From: Raineyella fluvialis
Lineage (GTDB): Bacteria > Actinomycetota > Actinomycetes > Propionibacteriales > Propionibacteriaceae
DNA length: 64,000 bases
Assembly (NCBI RefSeq): GCF_009646095.1
Contig: NZ_CP045725.1
Coordinates: 62,001-126,000, forward strand
Direction of reading: 5' to 3'
Shown here: positions 29,872-38,925 of the stretch, one piece after another
Position numbering within the stretch: position 1 is the stretch's first letter
How the letters are laid out: each line of letters starts with the position of its first letter
Notes under the pieces: generated by a model
The model's database searches: none
What the model was told of the DNA's origin: nothing
Seen by the model: the letters and a program-made list of their open reading frames with translations, nothing else
Translations under genes and position numbers: made by a program

Positions 29872-29963
29872 GGGTGCGGATCGGAGAGGGTGGGGCTCAA
29901 GGGTTCGTGCCGCGCTGCGGGCCGGCCGGGCGGTACGCATCCGGCAGGACGACGCCCTGCGGA

Positions 29964-30773
29964 TCACCCGATCAGGACCTCGACCCCGGTGTCCGCCAGC
30001 CGACGGATCACCTCCTTGGGCACCAAGTCGTCGACGACGACATGGGTGAAGTCGGCAATGTCCCCCAGCCGGTGCAGCGCCCCCTGCCCAATCTTGCTGT
30101 GGTCGAGCAGGAGCACCCGACGCCCGGCCGCACGGATCATCGCCTGCTTGGCCGTGACCACGCGCTGGTCCTGGTGATAGAGCACGGTGTCGCGCAGGGC
30201 GGAGGTGGAGGCGAACAGGACGTCGGCGTACAGATCGGCCAGGTTGTTCTCACACAGCACCCCGAGGAAGGCTGCGTACCGCTCCTCGTACAGTCCGCCC
30301 AGGGCGATGAGGCTGATCTCGGGATGCCCGACCAGAGCCTGCATGGCCGGCAGGAAGTTGGTGATCACGGTCATCGGGCCACGTTGGCCGAGCCGCGGCA
30401 CCACCGCGAGTGCCGAGGTGGAATCGTCGACGAGCACGACGTCTCCCCCGTTCGCGAGTTCGGCCGCCACCGCGGCCATCCGGCGCTTCTCCTCGACGGC
30501 CGAGGCGAGACGGTACTGCAGGTCGCTCTCGAAGCGGGTCGAGCGCTGGGCCGAGGCGCCTCCGCGCACCTTGCGCAGCGTGCCGAGGCTCTGCAGCTCG
30601 TCGAGGTCACGGTGGACCGTCATCCGGCTGACGTTGAGGGAATCGGCAAGGTCCTCGACGTTGACGAAGCCTTCCCGGCGGACAGCCGCACTGATGTACG
30701 CGAGCCTGGCGGCCTTTGTGGGTTGTTTGTCCCCGGACGGCCTGGCCGCCCCGGCTCCCGCCTCGATCGTCAT
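29964..30773 (-). CDS. DeoR/GlpR family transcriptional regulator
   Basis: About 269 residues. The helix-turn-helix is VNVEDLADSLNVSRMTVHRD, followed by the family signature LDELQSLGTLRKVRGGASAQ. The sugar-phosphate-binding domain shows VLVDDSTSALAVVPRL, TVITNFLPAM and LLDHSKIGQGALHRLGD. Such proteins repress sugar operons until a phosphorylated sugar binds. The ATG at 30773 has AAGGAGG upstream. It follows the pfkB-family kinase gene by 47 bases on the same strand, so both are probably one operon, divergent from a class II aldolase. Confidence 0.9.
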   Translation of the reverse strand: MTIEAGAGAARPSGDKQPTKAARLAYISAAVRREGFVNVEDLADSLNVSRMTVHRDLDELQSLGTLRKVRGGASAQRSTRFESDLQYRLASAVEEKRRMAAVAAELANGGDVVLVDDSTSALAVVPRLGQRGPMTVITNFLPAMQALVGHPEISLIALGGLYEERYAAFLGVLCENNLADLYADVLFASTSALRDTVLYHQDQRVVTAKQAMIRAAGRRVLLLDHSKIGQGALHRLGDIADFTHVVVDDLVPKEVIRRLADTGVEVLIG

Positions 30774-30820
30774 GCGGACCTCCTTGTCTGGCGCCTCGGC
30801 CCTCGATGCCAGGCCCCCGA

Positions 30821-31768
30821 TCAGGCGGGCAGTCGCGGCTGGGTGGTGCGGAAGCGCTCGACCTGGTCGAAGTCGACGATGCCGGCATCAGATCCGAGCC
30901 CGGTCGCCACCAGGCTTCCACAGGCGAGGCCACGTTCCGCGGCCGTGACCAGGTCGAGGTCGTCGAGCAGGCCGGAGATGAACCCCGAGGTGAAGGCGTC
31001 GCCGCAGCCGGTGGTGTCCACGACATCGATGGCGTACGCAGGCAGGACGATCTCGTCCTCGCCACGGACGGCGATGCTCACTCCCTCACCGCCCATGGTC
31101 AGCACCGAGCATCCGACGCCCTGGGCGTGCAGCCACGCGATGATGGCCGCACGGTCCTCGGTGCCGACCAGCCAGCCCGCCTCCTCGATGTTCGGCATCA
31201 GGTAGTCGATGTAGGGCAAGGAGGGACCGATCAACTCCTGGGCGTCCGGGCGTGGGCTCATCAGGAAGTCGACCGTGGTGATGCAGCCCAGACTCTTCGC
31301 CCGCCGGAGGATCCGGGCCATCGGCGGGCCGTCGATGCCCGGCAGGATGAACGCGCCACCGAGGTGGAACACCGTCGCTTCGGCGACGACGTCCCACGGG
31401 ATGTCGTCCTCACTCAGGGCCGCGTTGGCACCGATGACGTGGAGGGCGGGGCGGGAGCCGTCCCTGCGGATGGGCAGGAGGCTGGAGGACGTCTGCAGCC
31501 GTGGATCCACGGTCAGGTGGGTGGTGTCGACGCCGTACCGCTCCATCGTGGTGCGGACGAACTCGCCGATGGAGTCGTCGCCGATCCGGCCCACCGTGGC
31601 CACGTCGACGCCCAGCTTGGCCAGATTGACCGAGGGTGCCGCGGCGGTGCCAGCCACCGTGAACTTGATCCTCTCGAGGATGGCGAGTTGCTGTCCCGGC
31701 GGGACCTCGGTGAACGGCCACCCCAAGGCGTCGGCGATGTGGGCTCCGAATGAGACGACGTGGGCCAT
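30821..31768 (-). CDS. PfkB-family sugar kinase
   Basis: About 315 residues of the ribokinase fold. The first signature lies around GTAAAPSVNLAKLGVDVATV (substrate site), and the second is VVDTTGCGDAFTSGFISGLL, with the anion hole GCGD and the catalytic Asp. The ATG at 31768 has GGAGGA upstream. It phosphorylates a sugar or nucleoside with ATP; the substrate is unknown. With DeoR and the class II aldolase opposite, it could make the phosphorylated ketose that the aldolase cleaves. Confidence 0.9.
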   Translation of the reverse strand: MAHVVSFGAHIADALGWPFTEVPPGQQLAILERIKFTVAGTAAAPSVNLAKLGVDVATVGRIGDDSIGEFVRTTMERYGVDTTHLTVDPRLQTSSSLLPIRRDGSRPALHVIGANAALSEDDIPWDVVAEATVFHLGGAFILPGIDGPPMARILRRAKSLGCITTVDFLMSPRPDAQELIGPSLPYIDYLMPNIEEAGWLVGTEDRAAIIAWLHAQGVGCSVLTMGGEGVSIAVRGEDEIVLPAYAIDVVDTTGCGDAFTSGFISGLLDDLDLVTAAERGLACGSLVATGLGSDAGIVDFDQVERFRTTQPRLPA

Positions 31769-32098
31769 CGGGCTTCCTCCAGGACACGGGCGCCGCGTGG
31801 GCGCGAGGCCGCGGGTGGTGCGTGATCCGTCTCCCGACGGCCTCACGGAGCCGCACCGCCGGCCTCATCGCCGTGCGACATCCACTGACCCGAGATGTTA
31901 TCAACTGAGATAATCACAGGGAAGGAATGTCGGGAATCTCACTCTTCACCCAGGCCGGTCCTCGCTTTAGCGAGCGGTCGCGGGCCAGAGGGGCAACTCG
32001 TCATGCCATCGGGAACGACACACCCATCCTGGTTGCATACGTGACAAGTTGTTGTTTACTGTGATTTGTGCGCCGTTCGACGACGAAGGGATGCCCTC
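31769..32098. other. 330-base divergent promoter region between pfkB and the class II aldolase
   Basis: It contains the repeat at 31898-31913, a short hairpin CTCGCT-TT-AGCGAG at 31961-31974, and a possible promoter for the aldolase (TTGCAT at about 32033, TTTACT sixteen bases later). No coding frame is supported. Confidence 0.5.
31898..31913. promoter_or_regulatory. putative DeoR operator TTATC-N6-GATAA
   Basis: A perfect 5-6-5 inverted repeat, 130 bases upstream of the kinase start, in an AT-rich pocket of a GC-rich region. It is the best candidate site for the DeoR-family regulator. Confidence 0.5.
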
Positions 32099-32760
32099 AT
32101 GGCCGCCAGCACCACCCCTCCCCCTCGGAGCCAGAGGTACGCCGTCTGATGGTGGACATCGGACAACGCCTGTGGCGCCGCAACCTCGTCGCCGCCAATG
32201 ACGGCAACCTGTCGGCGCGTCTGCCCGACGGGACGATCCTCTGCACGCCCACCGGCGCCAGCAAGGGGGCGATGACGGAGGGGATGCTCGCCGTCGTGAC
32301 CACGGACGGCGATGTCGTCAGCACCGGCACCGGCCGCGGACCGTCCTCGGAGATCGCGATGCACCTGCGCGCCTATCGGGTGGACCCGGCCATCGGTGCC
32401 GTGGTGCACGCCCATCCCCCGTACGCCACCGCCTTCGCGATCCGCGGCGAGTCGCTGCGCGGCGACCTGATGACGGAGACCCTGACAGAGCTCCCCGAGG
32501 TGCCCCTCGCCGGCTTCGCGACACCCGGCACCGCCGAGGTACCCGATGCCATCGCTCCCCTCGTCCCGGGCCATCGGGCCTGCCTGCTGGAATTCCACGG
32601 TGCGCTCACCTGGGGCGCCGCGCTCGAGGAGGCCTATCTGACCATGGAGCGTCTCGAGTCCCTGGCACAGACCACCGCCACCCTGAGGATGATCGGCGGG
32701 GAGCGGCGGCTGGGGGCGGAGCGGATCGACCACGTCCGGCGGGTGCTCGCCGGCCGGTGA
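32099..32760 (+). CDS. class II aldolase (fuculose/ribulose-phosphate aldolase family), frameshift near the start
   Basis: About 220 residues once repaired, the family length. Core: RRNLVAANDGNLSARLPDG, TPTGASKGAMTEGM, the zinc pair in VVHAHPPYATAFAI and the third His in LLEFHGALTWG. ATG 32099 has GAAGGG nine bases upstream, but its frame reaches a stop after 17 codons. Adding one C in the run 32120-32124 gives MAASTTPPPSEPEVRRLMVD and the full protein. The enzyme should cleave a phosphorylated ketose to dihydroxyacetone phosphate and an aldehyde. It is divergent from pfkB-deoR, with which it probably forms one pathway. Confidence 0.85.
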
Positions 32761-32851
32761 ACCGCTGGCCGTGACCAGACCCACCTCCGGGTGGGCGCCC
32801 GCTCCTCGAGGGCCGAGCGGCTGCCACCGGCTCGCGGACTAGGATCGACGC

Positions 32852-33523
32852 GTGACGAACGAACTGGTATGGATCGACTGCGAGATGACGGGCCTGGACC
32901 TGGCCCACGACGAGTTGATCGAGGTGGCCGCGCTCGTCACCGATGCGGAGCTCAACGTCCTCGGCGAGGGCGTGGACGTGGTCATCAAGCCCTCCGAGGC
33001 TGCCCTCGAGCACATGGGCGACTTCGTCCGCGAGATGCACACCAAGTCCGGCCTGCTCCCCGAGCTGGCCGACGGCCTCGCGATGATCGACGCCCAGGAG
33101 CAGGTGCTGGACTACCTGCGCCAGTTCGTCAAGGAGCCCCGCAAGGCCCCGCTGGCGGGGAACACGATCGGCACCGACCGGGCGTTCCTGGCCAAGGACA
33201 TGCCCGAGCTGGAGGCGTACGTCCACTACCGCAACGTCGACGTGTCCTCGATCAAGGAGCTGTCGCGGCGCTGGTACCCGAAGACCTACTACTACGCGCC
33301 GGCCAAGAACGGGAACCACCGCGCCCTGGCCGACATCCAGGAATCGATCGAGGAGCTGCGCTACTACCGGGAGGCCGTGTTCGTCCACAAGCCGGGACCG
33401 GACACGACCACCCTCAAGCGGATCGCCCGTCGGCACCGGGGCACCCTCACCGGTCTTCCGGAGAACGGGGTCGCGGCAGCCGAGTCCGATGCCGATCGGG
33501 CCGTGGCCGCCGACGCGGAGTGA
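32852..33523 (+). CDS. orn: oligoribonuclease
   Basis: About 223 residues. DEDDh exonuclease: WIDCEMTGLD (D-x-E), GNTIGTDRAFLAKDMPEL (second Asp), and KNGNHRALADIQESIEELRY (His and last Asp). It degrades two- to five-base RNA fragments and pGpG, and is essential in many bacteria. The GTG at 32852 begins the conserved TNELVWIDCEM. The final 30 residues are an acidic, Ala-rich extension beyond the E. coli enzyme. It is followed by tRNA-His. Confidence 0.95.
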   Translation: MTNELVWIDCEMTGLDLAHDELIEVAALVTDAELNVLGEGVDVVIKPSEAALEHMGDFVREMHTKSGLLPELADGLAMIDAQEQVLDYLRQFVKEPRKAPLAGNTIGTDRAFLAKDMPELEAYVHYRNVDVSSIKELSRRWYPKTYYYAPAKNGNHRALADIQESIEELRYYREAVFVHKPGPDTTTLKRIARRHRGTLTGLPENGVAAAESDADRAVAADAE

Positions 33524-33654
33524 TCGGCGTTCCCACTCGAGCAGGGGCCACGAAAGGCATCGATCGGCGCCATCGCGTCGATTGGCGTCCGTGATCCAAA
33601 GCTGGCTATACTGCTCAAGTTCGCCCGGCCGGGAGACCGGACGGCGACGACAAT

Positions 33655-33728
33655 GGTGGGTATAGCTCAGCTGGTAGAGCACCTGGTTGTGGTCCAGGAT
33701 GTCGCGGGTTCGAGCCCCGTTACTCACC
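33655..33728 (+). tRNA. tRNA-His (anticodon GTG)
   Basis: Acceptor GTGGGTA pairs with TACTCAC (one G-T pair), with the extra 5' G at 33655 facing discriminator C33728, the tRNA-His identity element. The D arm is GCTCAGCTGGTAGAGC, the anticodon stem-loop is CCTGGTTGTGGTCCAGG and the T arm is GCGGGTTCGAGCCCCGT. CCA is not encoded (CCG follows). A TATACT at 33607-33612 may be its -10 box. Confidence 0.95.
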
Positions 33729-33736
33729 CCGAAGGT

Positions 33737-33770
33737 AGGGGCCGTCCCGACACACGTCGGGACGGCCCCT
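33737..33770 (+). terminator. hairpin ending the tRNA-His transcript
   Basis: AGGGGCCGTCCCGAC, a four-base loop and the exact complement form a 15-bp stem starting nine bases after the tRNA; a T-containing stretch (TCGTCATT) follows. Confidence 0.85.
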
Positions 33771-33854
33771 TCGTCATTCCGTCCGATCGCCCGCCCCCGG
33801 GCCGATGCGCCGGGTACCGTGGAGGCAGCAGGGTGCGCTGACGCGGAGGCGGTC

Positions 33855-35822
33855 ATGACCACACAGCAAGACATCCGTCCGATCAATGGCGACGCCGGCC
33901 CCACCGAACGTGAGGCCCGCAAGGTGACTGAGGCAGCCCGGGAGAAGGAGTGGACGCGCCCCAGCTTCGGGCGCGAACTCTTCCTCGGACGGCTGCGACT
34001 GGACCTGATCGAGCCCTGGCCGACGCCCGCCCCCGAGCAGCAGGCGGTCGGGGAGGCCTTCCTCGACCGGTTGGCCTCCTACCTGCGGACCATCGATGCG
34101 GATGCCATCGAACGCGATGACCGGATCCCCGACGAGGTGTTCGCCGGGCTGGCGGAGATCGGGGCGTTCGGCATGAACGTCCCCGCCGCCTACGGGGGCC
34201 TCGGGCTGGCCCACATCTACTACACCCGGGCGCTCACCCTCGTCGGCTCCGTGAGCCCCTCGTTGGCCGCCATGCTGAGCGCCCACCAGTCGATCGGGGT
34301 CCCCCAGCCGGTGGCGATGTTCGGCTCGGAGGAGCAGAAGCGGACCTACCTGCCCCGGGTGGCTGCGGGAGAGGTGTCGGCCTTCATGCTGACCGAGCCC
34401 GACGTCGGCTCGGACCCGGCCCGGCTCGCCACCTCGGCGACCCCGACACCGGACGGCAGAGGGTATCTCCTCAACGGCGTGAAGCTGTGGGCCACGAACG
34501 GCCCCATCTCGTCCCTGCTGGTCGTGATGGCCAGGGTGCCGGCCCTGGAGGGACACCGAGCCGGCATCACCGCCTTCATCGTCGAGGCTGACTCCCCCGG
34601 TATCACCGTGGAGAATCGCAACACCTTCGTGGGCCTGAAGGGACTGGAGAACTCGGTCACCCGCTTCCACGACGTCTTCGTCCCTGCGGAGAACGTCATC
34701 GGGGGTGAGGGCCGCGGACTGAAGATCGCCCTGACGACACTGAACACCGGCCGGCTCTCCCTGCCGGCGCTGTGCGTCACGAACGCCAAGTGGGCGGTCG
34801 CGACGGCGCGGGGCTGGGGCGCCAACCGGGTCCAGTGGGGTCGCCCCGTGGGCGGACATGAGGCCATCGCCACCAAGATCGGATTCATGGCCGGCACGGC
34901 GTACGGCCTGGAGTCGATGCTCGACCTGTGCGCGATGCTCGCCGACGAGGAGTCCAACGACATCCGCATCGAGGCCGCCCTGCTGAAGCTGTACGCCTCG
35001 GAGATGGCCTGGCGGGTCACCGATGAGGCAGTCCAGATGCGCGGTGGCCGCGGGTACGAGACGGCGGAGTCGCAGGCCGCCCGCGGCGAGCGCGTGGTCA
35101 AGGCGGAGCAGATGCTGCGCGACATCCGGATCAATCGGATCTTCGAGGGATCCAGCGAGATCATGCACCTCTTCATCGCCCGGGAGGCGGTCGACGCCCA
35201 TCTCAGCGTGGCGGGCGCGATCATCGATCCCGAGGCGACCCGGGAGGAGAAGCTACGGGCCGTCGGTCACGCCACGGGGTTCTACGCGGCCTGGTTGCCG
35301 ACACTGGTCGCGGGCCCGGGAATGGTCGCCACGGCGTACTCCCGCTACGGGACGCTGGCCGGTCACGTCCGCTACGTCGAGCGGGCGACGCGTCGCCTGG
35401 CCCGTTCGATCTTCTACGGCATGGCGCGCTGGCAAGGGGGCATGGAGCACCGGCAGGCAGTGCTGGGGCGCATCGTCGACATCGGCGCCGACCTGTTCGC
35501 GATGGCGGCCTCCTGCGTCCGGGCGACAGCGGAGCGGGACGTACGACCCGAGGGGGTCGAGTTGGCGGACCTCTTCTGCCGGCAGGCCCGGGTCCGCGTC
35601 GACGCGCTCTTCACCGCCCTGTGGACGAACTCGGACGCCGACGATCGCGCGGCCGCGAAGAAGGTGCTGGCCGGGGAGTACCTGTTCCTCGAGGAGGGCA
35701 TCCTCCAGCAGGCCGATGACCGGCCCTGGGTCACCACCTGGGAGCCGGGCCCGTCGACCAAGCCGGACCGGCGCCGCCGGCTCCCGCGCCCGAAAGCTCA
35801 GTCGAACTCGAAGGTCGGGTAG
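33855..35822 (+). CDS. acyl-CoA dehydrogenase with C-terminal extension (VLCAD-like)
   Basis: About 655 residues, longer than the 380-residue core, as in VLCAD-like enzymes. Visible: FMLTEPDVGSDPARLATSAT (FAD binding), GYLLNGVKLWATNGPISSLL, QMRGGRGYETAESQAARGER and the catalytic Glu in INRIFEGSSEIMHLFIAREA. A helical C-terminal domain of about 180 residues follows. It oxidises acyl-CoA to 2-enoyl-CoA and passes electrons to ETF. ATG 33855 has GCGGAGG eight bases upstream. Its 3' end overlaps the convergent kinase gene by 25 bases. Confidence 0.9.
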   Translation: MTTQQDIRPINGDAGPTEREARKVTEAAREKEWTRPSFGRELFLGRLRLDLIEPWPTPAPEQQAVGEAFLDRLASYLRTIDADAIERDDRIPDEVFAGLAEIGAFGMNVPAAYGGLGLAHIYYTRALTLVGSVSPSLAAMLSAHQSIGVPQPVAMFGSEEQKRTYLPRVAAGEVSAFMLTEPDVGSDPARLATSATPTPDGRGYLLNGVKLWATNGPISSLLVVMARVPALEGHRAGITAFIVEADSPGITVENRNTFVGLKGLENSVTRFHDVFVPAENVIGGEGRGLKIALTTLNTGRLSLPALCVTNAKWAVATARGWGANRVQWGRPVGGHEAIATKIGFMAGTAYGLESMLDLCAMLADEESNDIRIEAALLKLYASEMAWRVTDEAVQMRGGRGYETAESQAARGERVVKAEQMLRDIRINRIFEGSSEIMHLFIAREAVDAHLSVAGAIIDPEATREEKLRAVGHATGFYAAWLPTLVAGPGMVATAYSRYGTLAGHVRYVERATRRLARSIFYGMARWQGGMEHRQAVLGRIVDIGADLFAMAASCVRATAERDVRPEGVELADLFCRQARVRVDALFTALWTNSDADDRAAAKKVLAGEYLFLEEGILQQADDRPWVTTWEPGPSTKPDRRRRLPRPKAQSNSKVG

Positions 35823-36709
35823 GAGCGTACGGCACCGCGTCGGGCGACCGTCCGGGTGGCTTGCCGTACGGCCACTGCCGTCGCCTCCTGGACGCCCATG
35901 CCGACGGCCAGACCAGCGGCCAGCACCCCCACGAACGCGTCACCCGCTCCGGCGGCATCGACCACGTGGGTCTGCGCGGCCATCACCACCTCCACCGGGC
36001 GGCGGGACGGTACGACGACGGCGCCCTCGGCGCCCATGCTGACCACGACCGAGCGTCCACGGCTCGCCAGTTCGACCGCCAGGTCCTCGATGTCACCGAC
36101 GTCGTGGGTGACCGGGACCCCACACAGGGCGGCGGCCTCGTCCTCGTTCACCACCAGGACCGCGACCTCGGCGTACAGGGCCGGGTCGATCGGCACCACG
36201 GGTGCCGGGTTGTACACCAGCCGGCCGGGCCAGTCGCGGGCCAGCCGGATCGTCTCCTCGATGACGGCCGGGCCGACCTGCCCCTGCAGCAGCACGACGG
36301 CCGCGGTGGCGAGCCGGTCCGCCACGTCGCGGACCGCCTCCACATCGGTGAGGGCGTTCGCTTCCGGGACGACGACCGTACGCGGTCCGTCGGGGGCTAC
36401 CACGCGATAGCTGTGACCGGTGCGTGCCTCTGGGTGGACCGCCACGAGTTCGGTGGAGACGCCGAAACCGGCGAGTTCGGCGAGGATCTGGCGCCCGTCG
36501 AGATCATCACCGATCGAGGCCACCAGCCGGACCTCCACGCCACTGCGGGCGACGGCCACGGCCTGGTTGGCACCACGGCCCCCGAGCCCGGGCGCTGCGG
36601 GGACGGCGGCGACGACCTCCCCCCGATCCGGGACGTGGTCCACGGTCAGCACGGTCTCCACCGACACGCCTCCCACCACATCGACGCGCGTGGCGGTCTC
36701 GATGGTCAC
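35798..36709 (-). CDS. ribokinase-like PfkB-family kinase
   Basis: About 303 residues. GLGGRGANQAVAVARSGVEV is the ribokinase N-terminal signature (GGKGANQA in most members) and VVDAAGAGDAFVGVLAAGLA holds the anion hole and catalytic Asp. It should phosphorylate ribose or a related pentose with ATP. It stands alone, with a GTG start at 36709, and converges on the acyl-CoA dehydrogenase gene, overlapping its last 25 bases. No ribose transporter lies nearby. Confidence 0.88.
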   Translation of the reverse strand: MTIETATRVDVVGGVSVETVLTVDHVPDRGEVVAAVPAAPGLGGRGANQAVAVARSGVEVRLVASIGDDLDGRQILAELAGFGVSTELVAVHPEARTGHSYRVVAPDGPRTVVVPEANALTDVEAVRDVADRLATAAVVLLQGQVGPAVIEETIRLARDWPGRLVYNPAPVVPIDPALYAEVAVLVVNEDEAAALCGVPVTHDVGDIEDLAVELASRGRSVVVSMGAEGAVVVPSRRPVEVVMAAQTHVVDAAGAGDAFVGVLAAGLAVGMGVQEATAVAVRQATRTVARRGAVRSYPTFEFD

Positions 36710-36835
36710 GGTCGGCCCCCTTAGGTCACAGTGAAGCGGAGTTTAGCCCTGCCTGGTGGCGCTGCCATGGGGGGTTCCGGCAGCGGGAAAGGTCGCTGGA
36801 CGGACCCGCTCCGACGGTGGTGGAGAATAGGCCCC

Positions 36836-38149
36836 ATGGCTTCCACTCTCGAGCGCCCGGCGACACCACCCCGGCTGAGCGCCACCTCCCGGCTGCGCCT
36901 CGCGGCGGCGGTGGGGGCGGGGCAACTGGCCGCTACCCTGTCACGGATCGCGGGCAAGGGATCGGGTGTGTCCGTCCGTGGCCAGGTGATGACGCGGATC
37001 GACCCCGACGCCCTCACCAAGCTGCTGCAGGGCCGCCGGATCGCCGCGGTGTCGGGCACCAACGGCAAGACGACGACCACGCACCTGCTGGCGGCGGCGG
37101 TCCGCGCGGGGCTCGGCCCGCGGGACGCGGACCGGGTCGTGACGAACGCCGATGGCGCCAACCTGCACTACGGCATCGCCTCGGCCCTGTCGCAGTCGCC
37201 CCGCGCGGACATCGCCATCCTCGAGACCGATGAGCGCGTCGTCGCCGACATCGTCCGGCTGGGCCGGCCCGAGGTCCTCGTCCTGCTGAACTTCTCCCGC
37301 GACCAGCTCGACCGCAACCACGAGATCAAGAAGCTGGCCCGGTCCTGGCGCGACGCCCTCGCCGCGGCCGGTGACGACGGCCCGGTGGTCGTCGCCAATG
37401 CCGAGGAGCCGCTCGTGGTCTGGGCCGCCAAGGCCGCGAAGCACGTCATCTGGATCGACACCGCCTCCACCTGGCAGGAGGACGCCATTATGTGCCCCGA
37501 GTGCGGGGCGATCCTCCTGCGTCGCAACCCTCACCCGGAGACCGGCGATCCCGGCGACTGGGACTGCCCCGCCTGCTGGATGAGCGAGCCGATCGCGGTG
37601 ATCCGGGTGGAGAACGGTCAGATCGTCGACCGCCATGGGGTGGCCCACGACCCGCAGCTCCAGGTGCCCGGCGGCTTCAACGTCGGCAACGCCGCCTGCG
37701 CCCTGGCCGCCGCCGAACAGCTCGGCGTGGGCGTGACGGACGCTCTGGCCGGGATGCGGACGGTGACCTCCCCCGCCGGCCGGTTCGCGACGACGCACTT
37801 CGGCACCACCTCCGCCCGGCTCCTGCTGGCGAAGAATCCGGCCGGCTGGCACGAGGCCCTGCCGCTGTTGCAGTCCGACACGGTGGTGCTCGCCATCGAT
37901 GCGGTCGCCGCGGACGGCCGGGACCTGTCCTGGATGTGGGACGTCAACTACGAGCAGCTGGCCGGCAAGAAGGTCATCGCGACCGGCCCACGCGCCCAGG
38001 ACCTCGCCGTCCGACTCGCCTATGCCGAGGTGGAGTGCACGGTGGTGCCCGACCTCGCCACCGCGCTGACCGATCGCGGTGAGCACGTCGACGTACTCTC
38101 GACCTACACCCCGTTCCAGAAGCTGCGCAAGCTCGGAGGCCTGGCATGA
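36836..38149 (+). CDS. murT: MurT, lipid II isoglutaminyl synthase (glutamine-hydrolysing) subunit
   Basis: About 437 residues. A Mur-ligase-like ATPase domain (AAVSGTNGKTTTTHLLAAAV; ILETDERVVADIVRLGRPEV) contains the family's zinc ribbon (CPECGAILLRRNP ... CPACW). The C-terminal DUF1727 domain holds FNVGNAACALAAAEQLGVGV and SWMWDVNYEQL. With GatD it amidates D-Glu of lipid II to D-isoglutamine at the inner membrane face. ATG 36836 begins the conserved region; the upstream in-frame residues lack a ribosome site. gatD follows in an ATGA overlap. Confidence 0.95.
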   Translation: MASTLERPATPPRLSATSRLRLAAAVGAGQLAATLSRIAGKGSGVSVRGQVMTRIDPDALTKLLQGRRIAAVSGTNGKTTTTHLLAAAVRAGLGPRDADRVVTNADGANLHYGIASALSQSPRADIAILETDERVVADIVRLGRPEVLVLLNFSRDQLDRNHEIKKLARSWRDALAAAGDDGPVVVANAEEPLVVWAAKAAKHVIWIDTASTWQEDAIMCPECGAILLRRNPHPETGDPGDWDCPACWMSEPIAVIRVENGQIVDRHGVAHDPQLQVPGGFNVGNAACALAAAEQLGVGVTDALAGMRTVTSPAGRFATTHFGTTSARLLLAKNPAGWHEALPLLQSDTVVLAIDAVAADGRDLSWMWDVNYEQLAGKKVIATGPRAQDLAVRLAYAEVECTVVPDLATALTDRGEHVDVLSTYTPFQKLRKLGGLA

Positions 38150-38898
38150 CCCGCCCCGTCCACATCGTCCTCGTCTACCAGTCCCTGCTGGGGATCTACG
38201 GGGACCGCGGCAACGCCACCGTGCTGATGAAGCGCCTGCAGTGGCGCGGCTTCGAGCCCCGACTGACCGTCGCCGAACCGGGCCAACCGCTGCCGGACGA
38301 TGCCGACATCTACCTCCTCGGCGGCGGAGAGGACGGCGCGCAGACCACGGCCGTCCGCCTGCTCAGCCAGGAGGGGACCCTGCACCGCGCCGCAGAGCGG
38401 GGTGCGGTCGTGTTCGCGGTGTGTGCCGGCTACCAGATCCTCGGCACCACGTTCACCATCGGTGAGCGTGAGGAGGTGATGCCCGGACTGGGTCTGCTCG
38501 ACATCACCACCCGACGCGGCGACGTCCGCGCCGTCGGTGAGATCCTCACCCGGCTGCGGCCGCTACCGGGCGACGTCACGCCGCTGAGCGGGGACGACGC
38601 GCTCGTCACGGGGTTCGAGAACCATGGCGGGATGACCACCCTGGGCCCCGACGCGTCGCCGCTGGCCGACGTCGAGATCGGCATCGGCAACGGTGACGGT
38701 TCGGCCACCGAGGGGGCGATCCAGGGCTCCGTCGTCGGCACCTACCCGCACGGCCCGATCCTGGCCCGCAACCCCGGCTTGGCGGACTTCCTGCTGGAGA
38801 CCGCTCTGCGTACCCGTCTCGATCCCCTGCCGGTCGTCCCGATCCCCGGCCTGCGCCGGGAACGGGTCGCGGCCATCCGTCAGGGCGCCCGGGGCTGA
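38146..38898 (+). CDS. gatD: GatD, glutamine amidotransferase partner of MurT
   Basis: About 250 residues, class I GATase fold. The nucleophile Cys lies in VVFAVCAGYQILGTTF, with LGGGEDGAQTT before it, and the catalytic His probably in VVGTYPHGPILARNPGLADF. FENHGGMTTL is typical of the family. It supplies ammonia from glutamine to MurT. The four-base overlap ensures balanced synthesis. The next gene starts 28 bases later and may be part of the operon. Confidence 0.94.
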   Translation: MTRPVHIVLVYQSLLGIYGDRGNATVLMKRLQWRGFEPRLTVAEPGQPLPDDADIYLLGGGEDGAQTTAVRLLSQEGTLHRAAERGAVVFAVCAGYQILGTTFTIGEREEVMPGLGLLDITTRRGDVRAVGEILTRLRPLPGDVTPLSGDDALVTGFENHGGMTTLGPDASPLADVEIGIGNGDGSATEGAIQGSVVGTYPHGPILARNPGLADFLLETALRTRLDPLPVVPIPGLRRERVAAIRQGARG

Positions 38899-38925
38899 CC
38901 GTCCGACCGACCCAGGAAGACCGCC

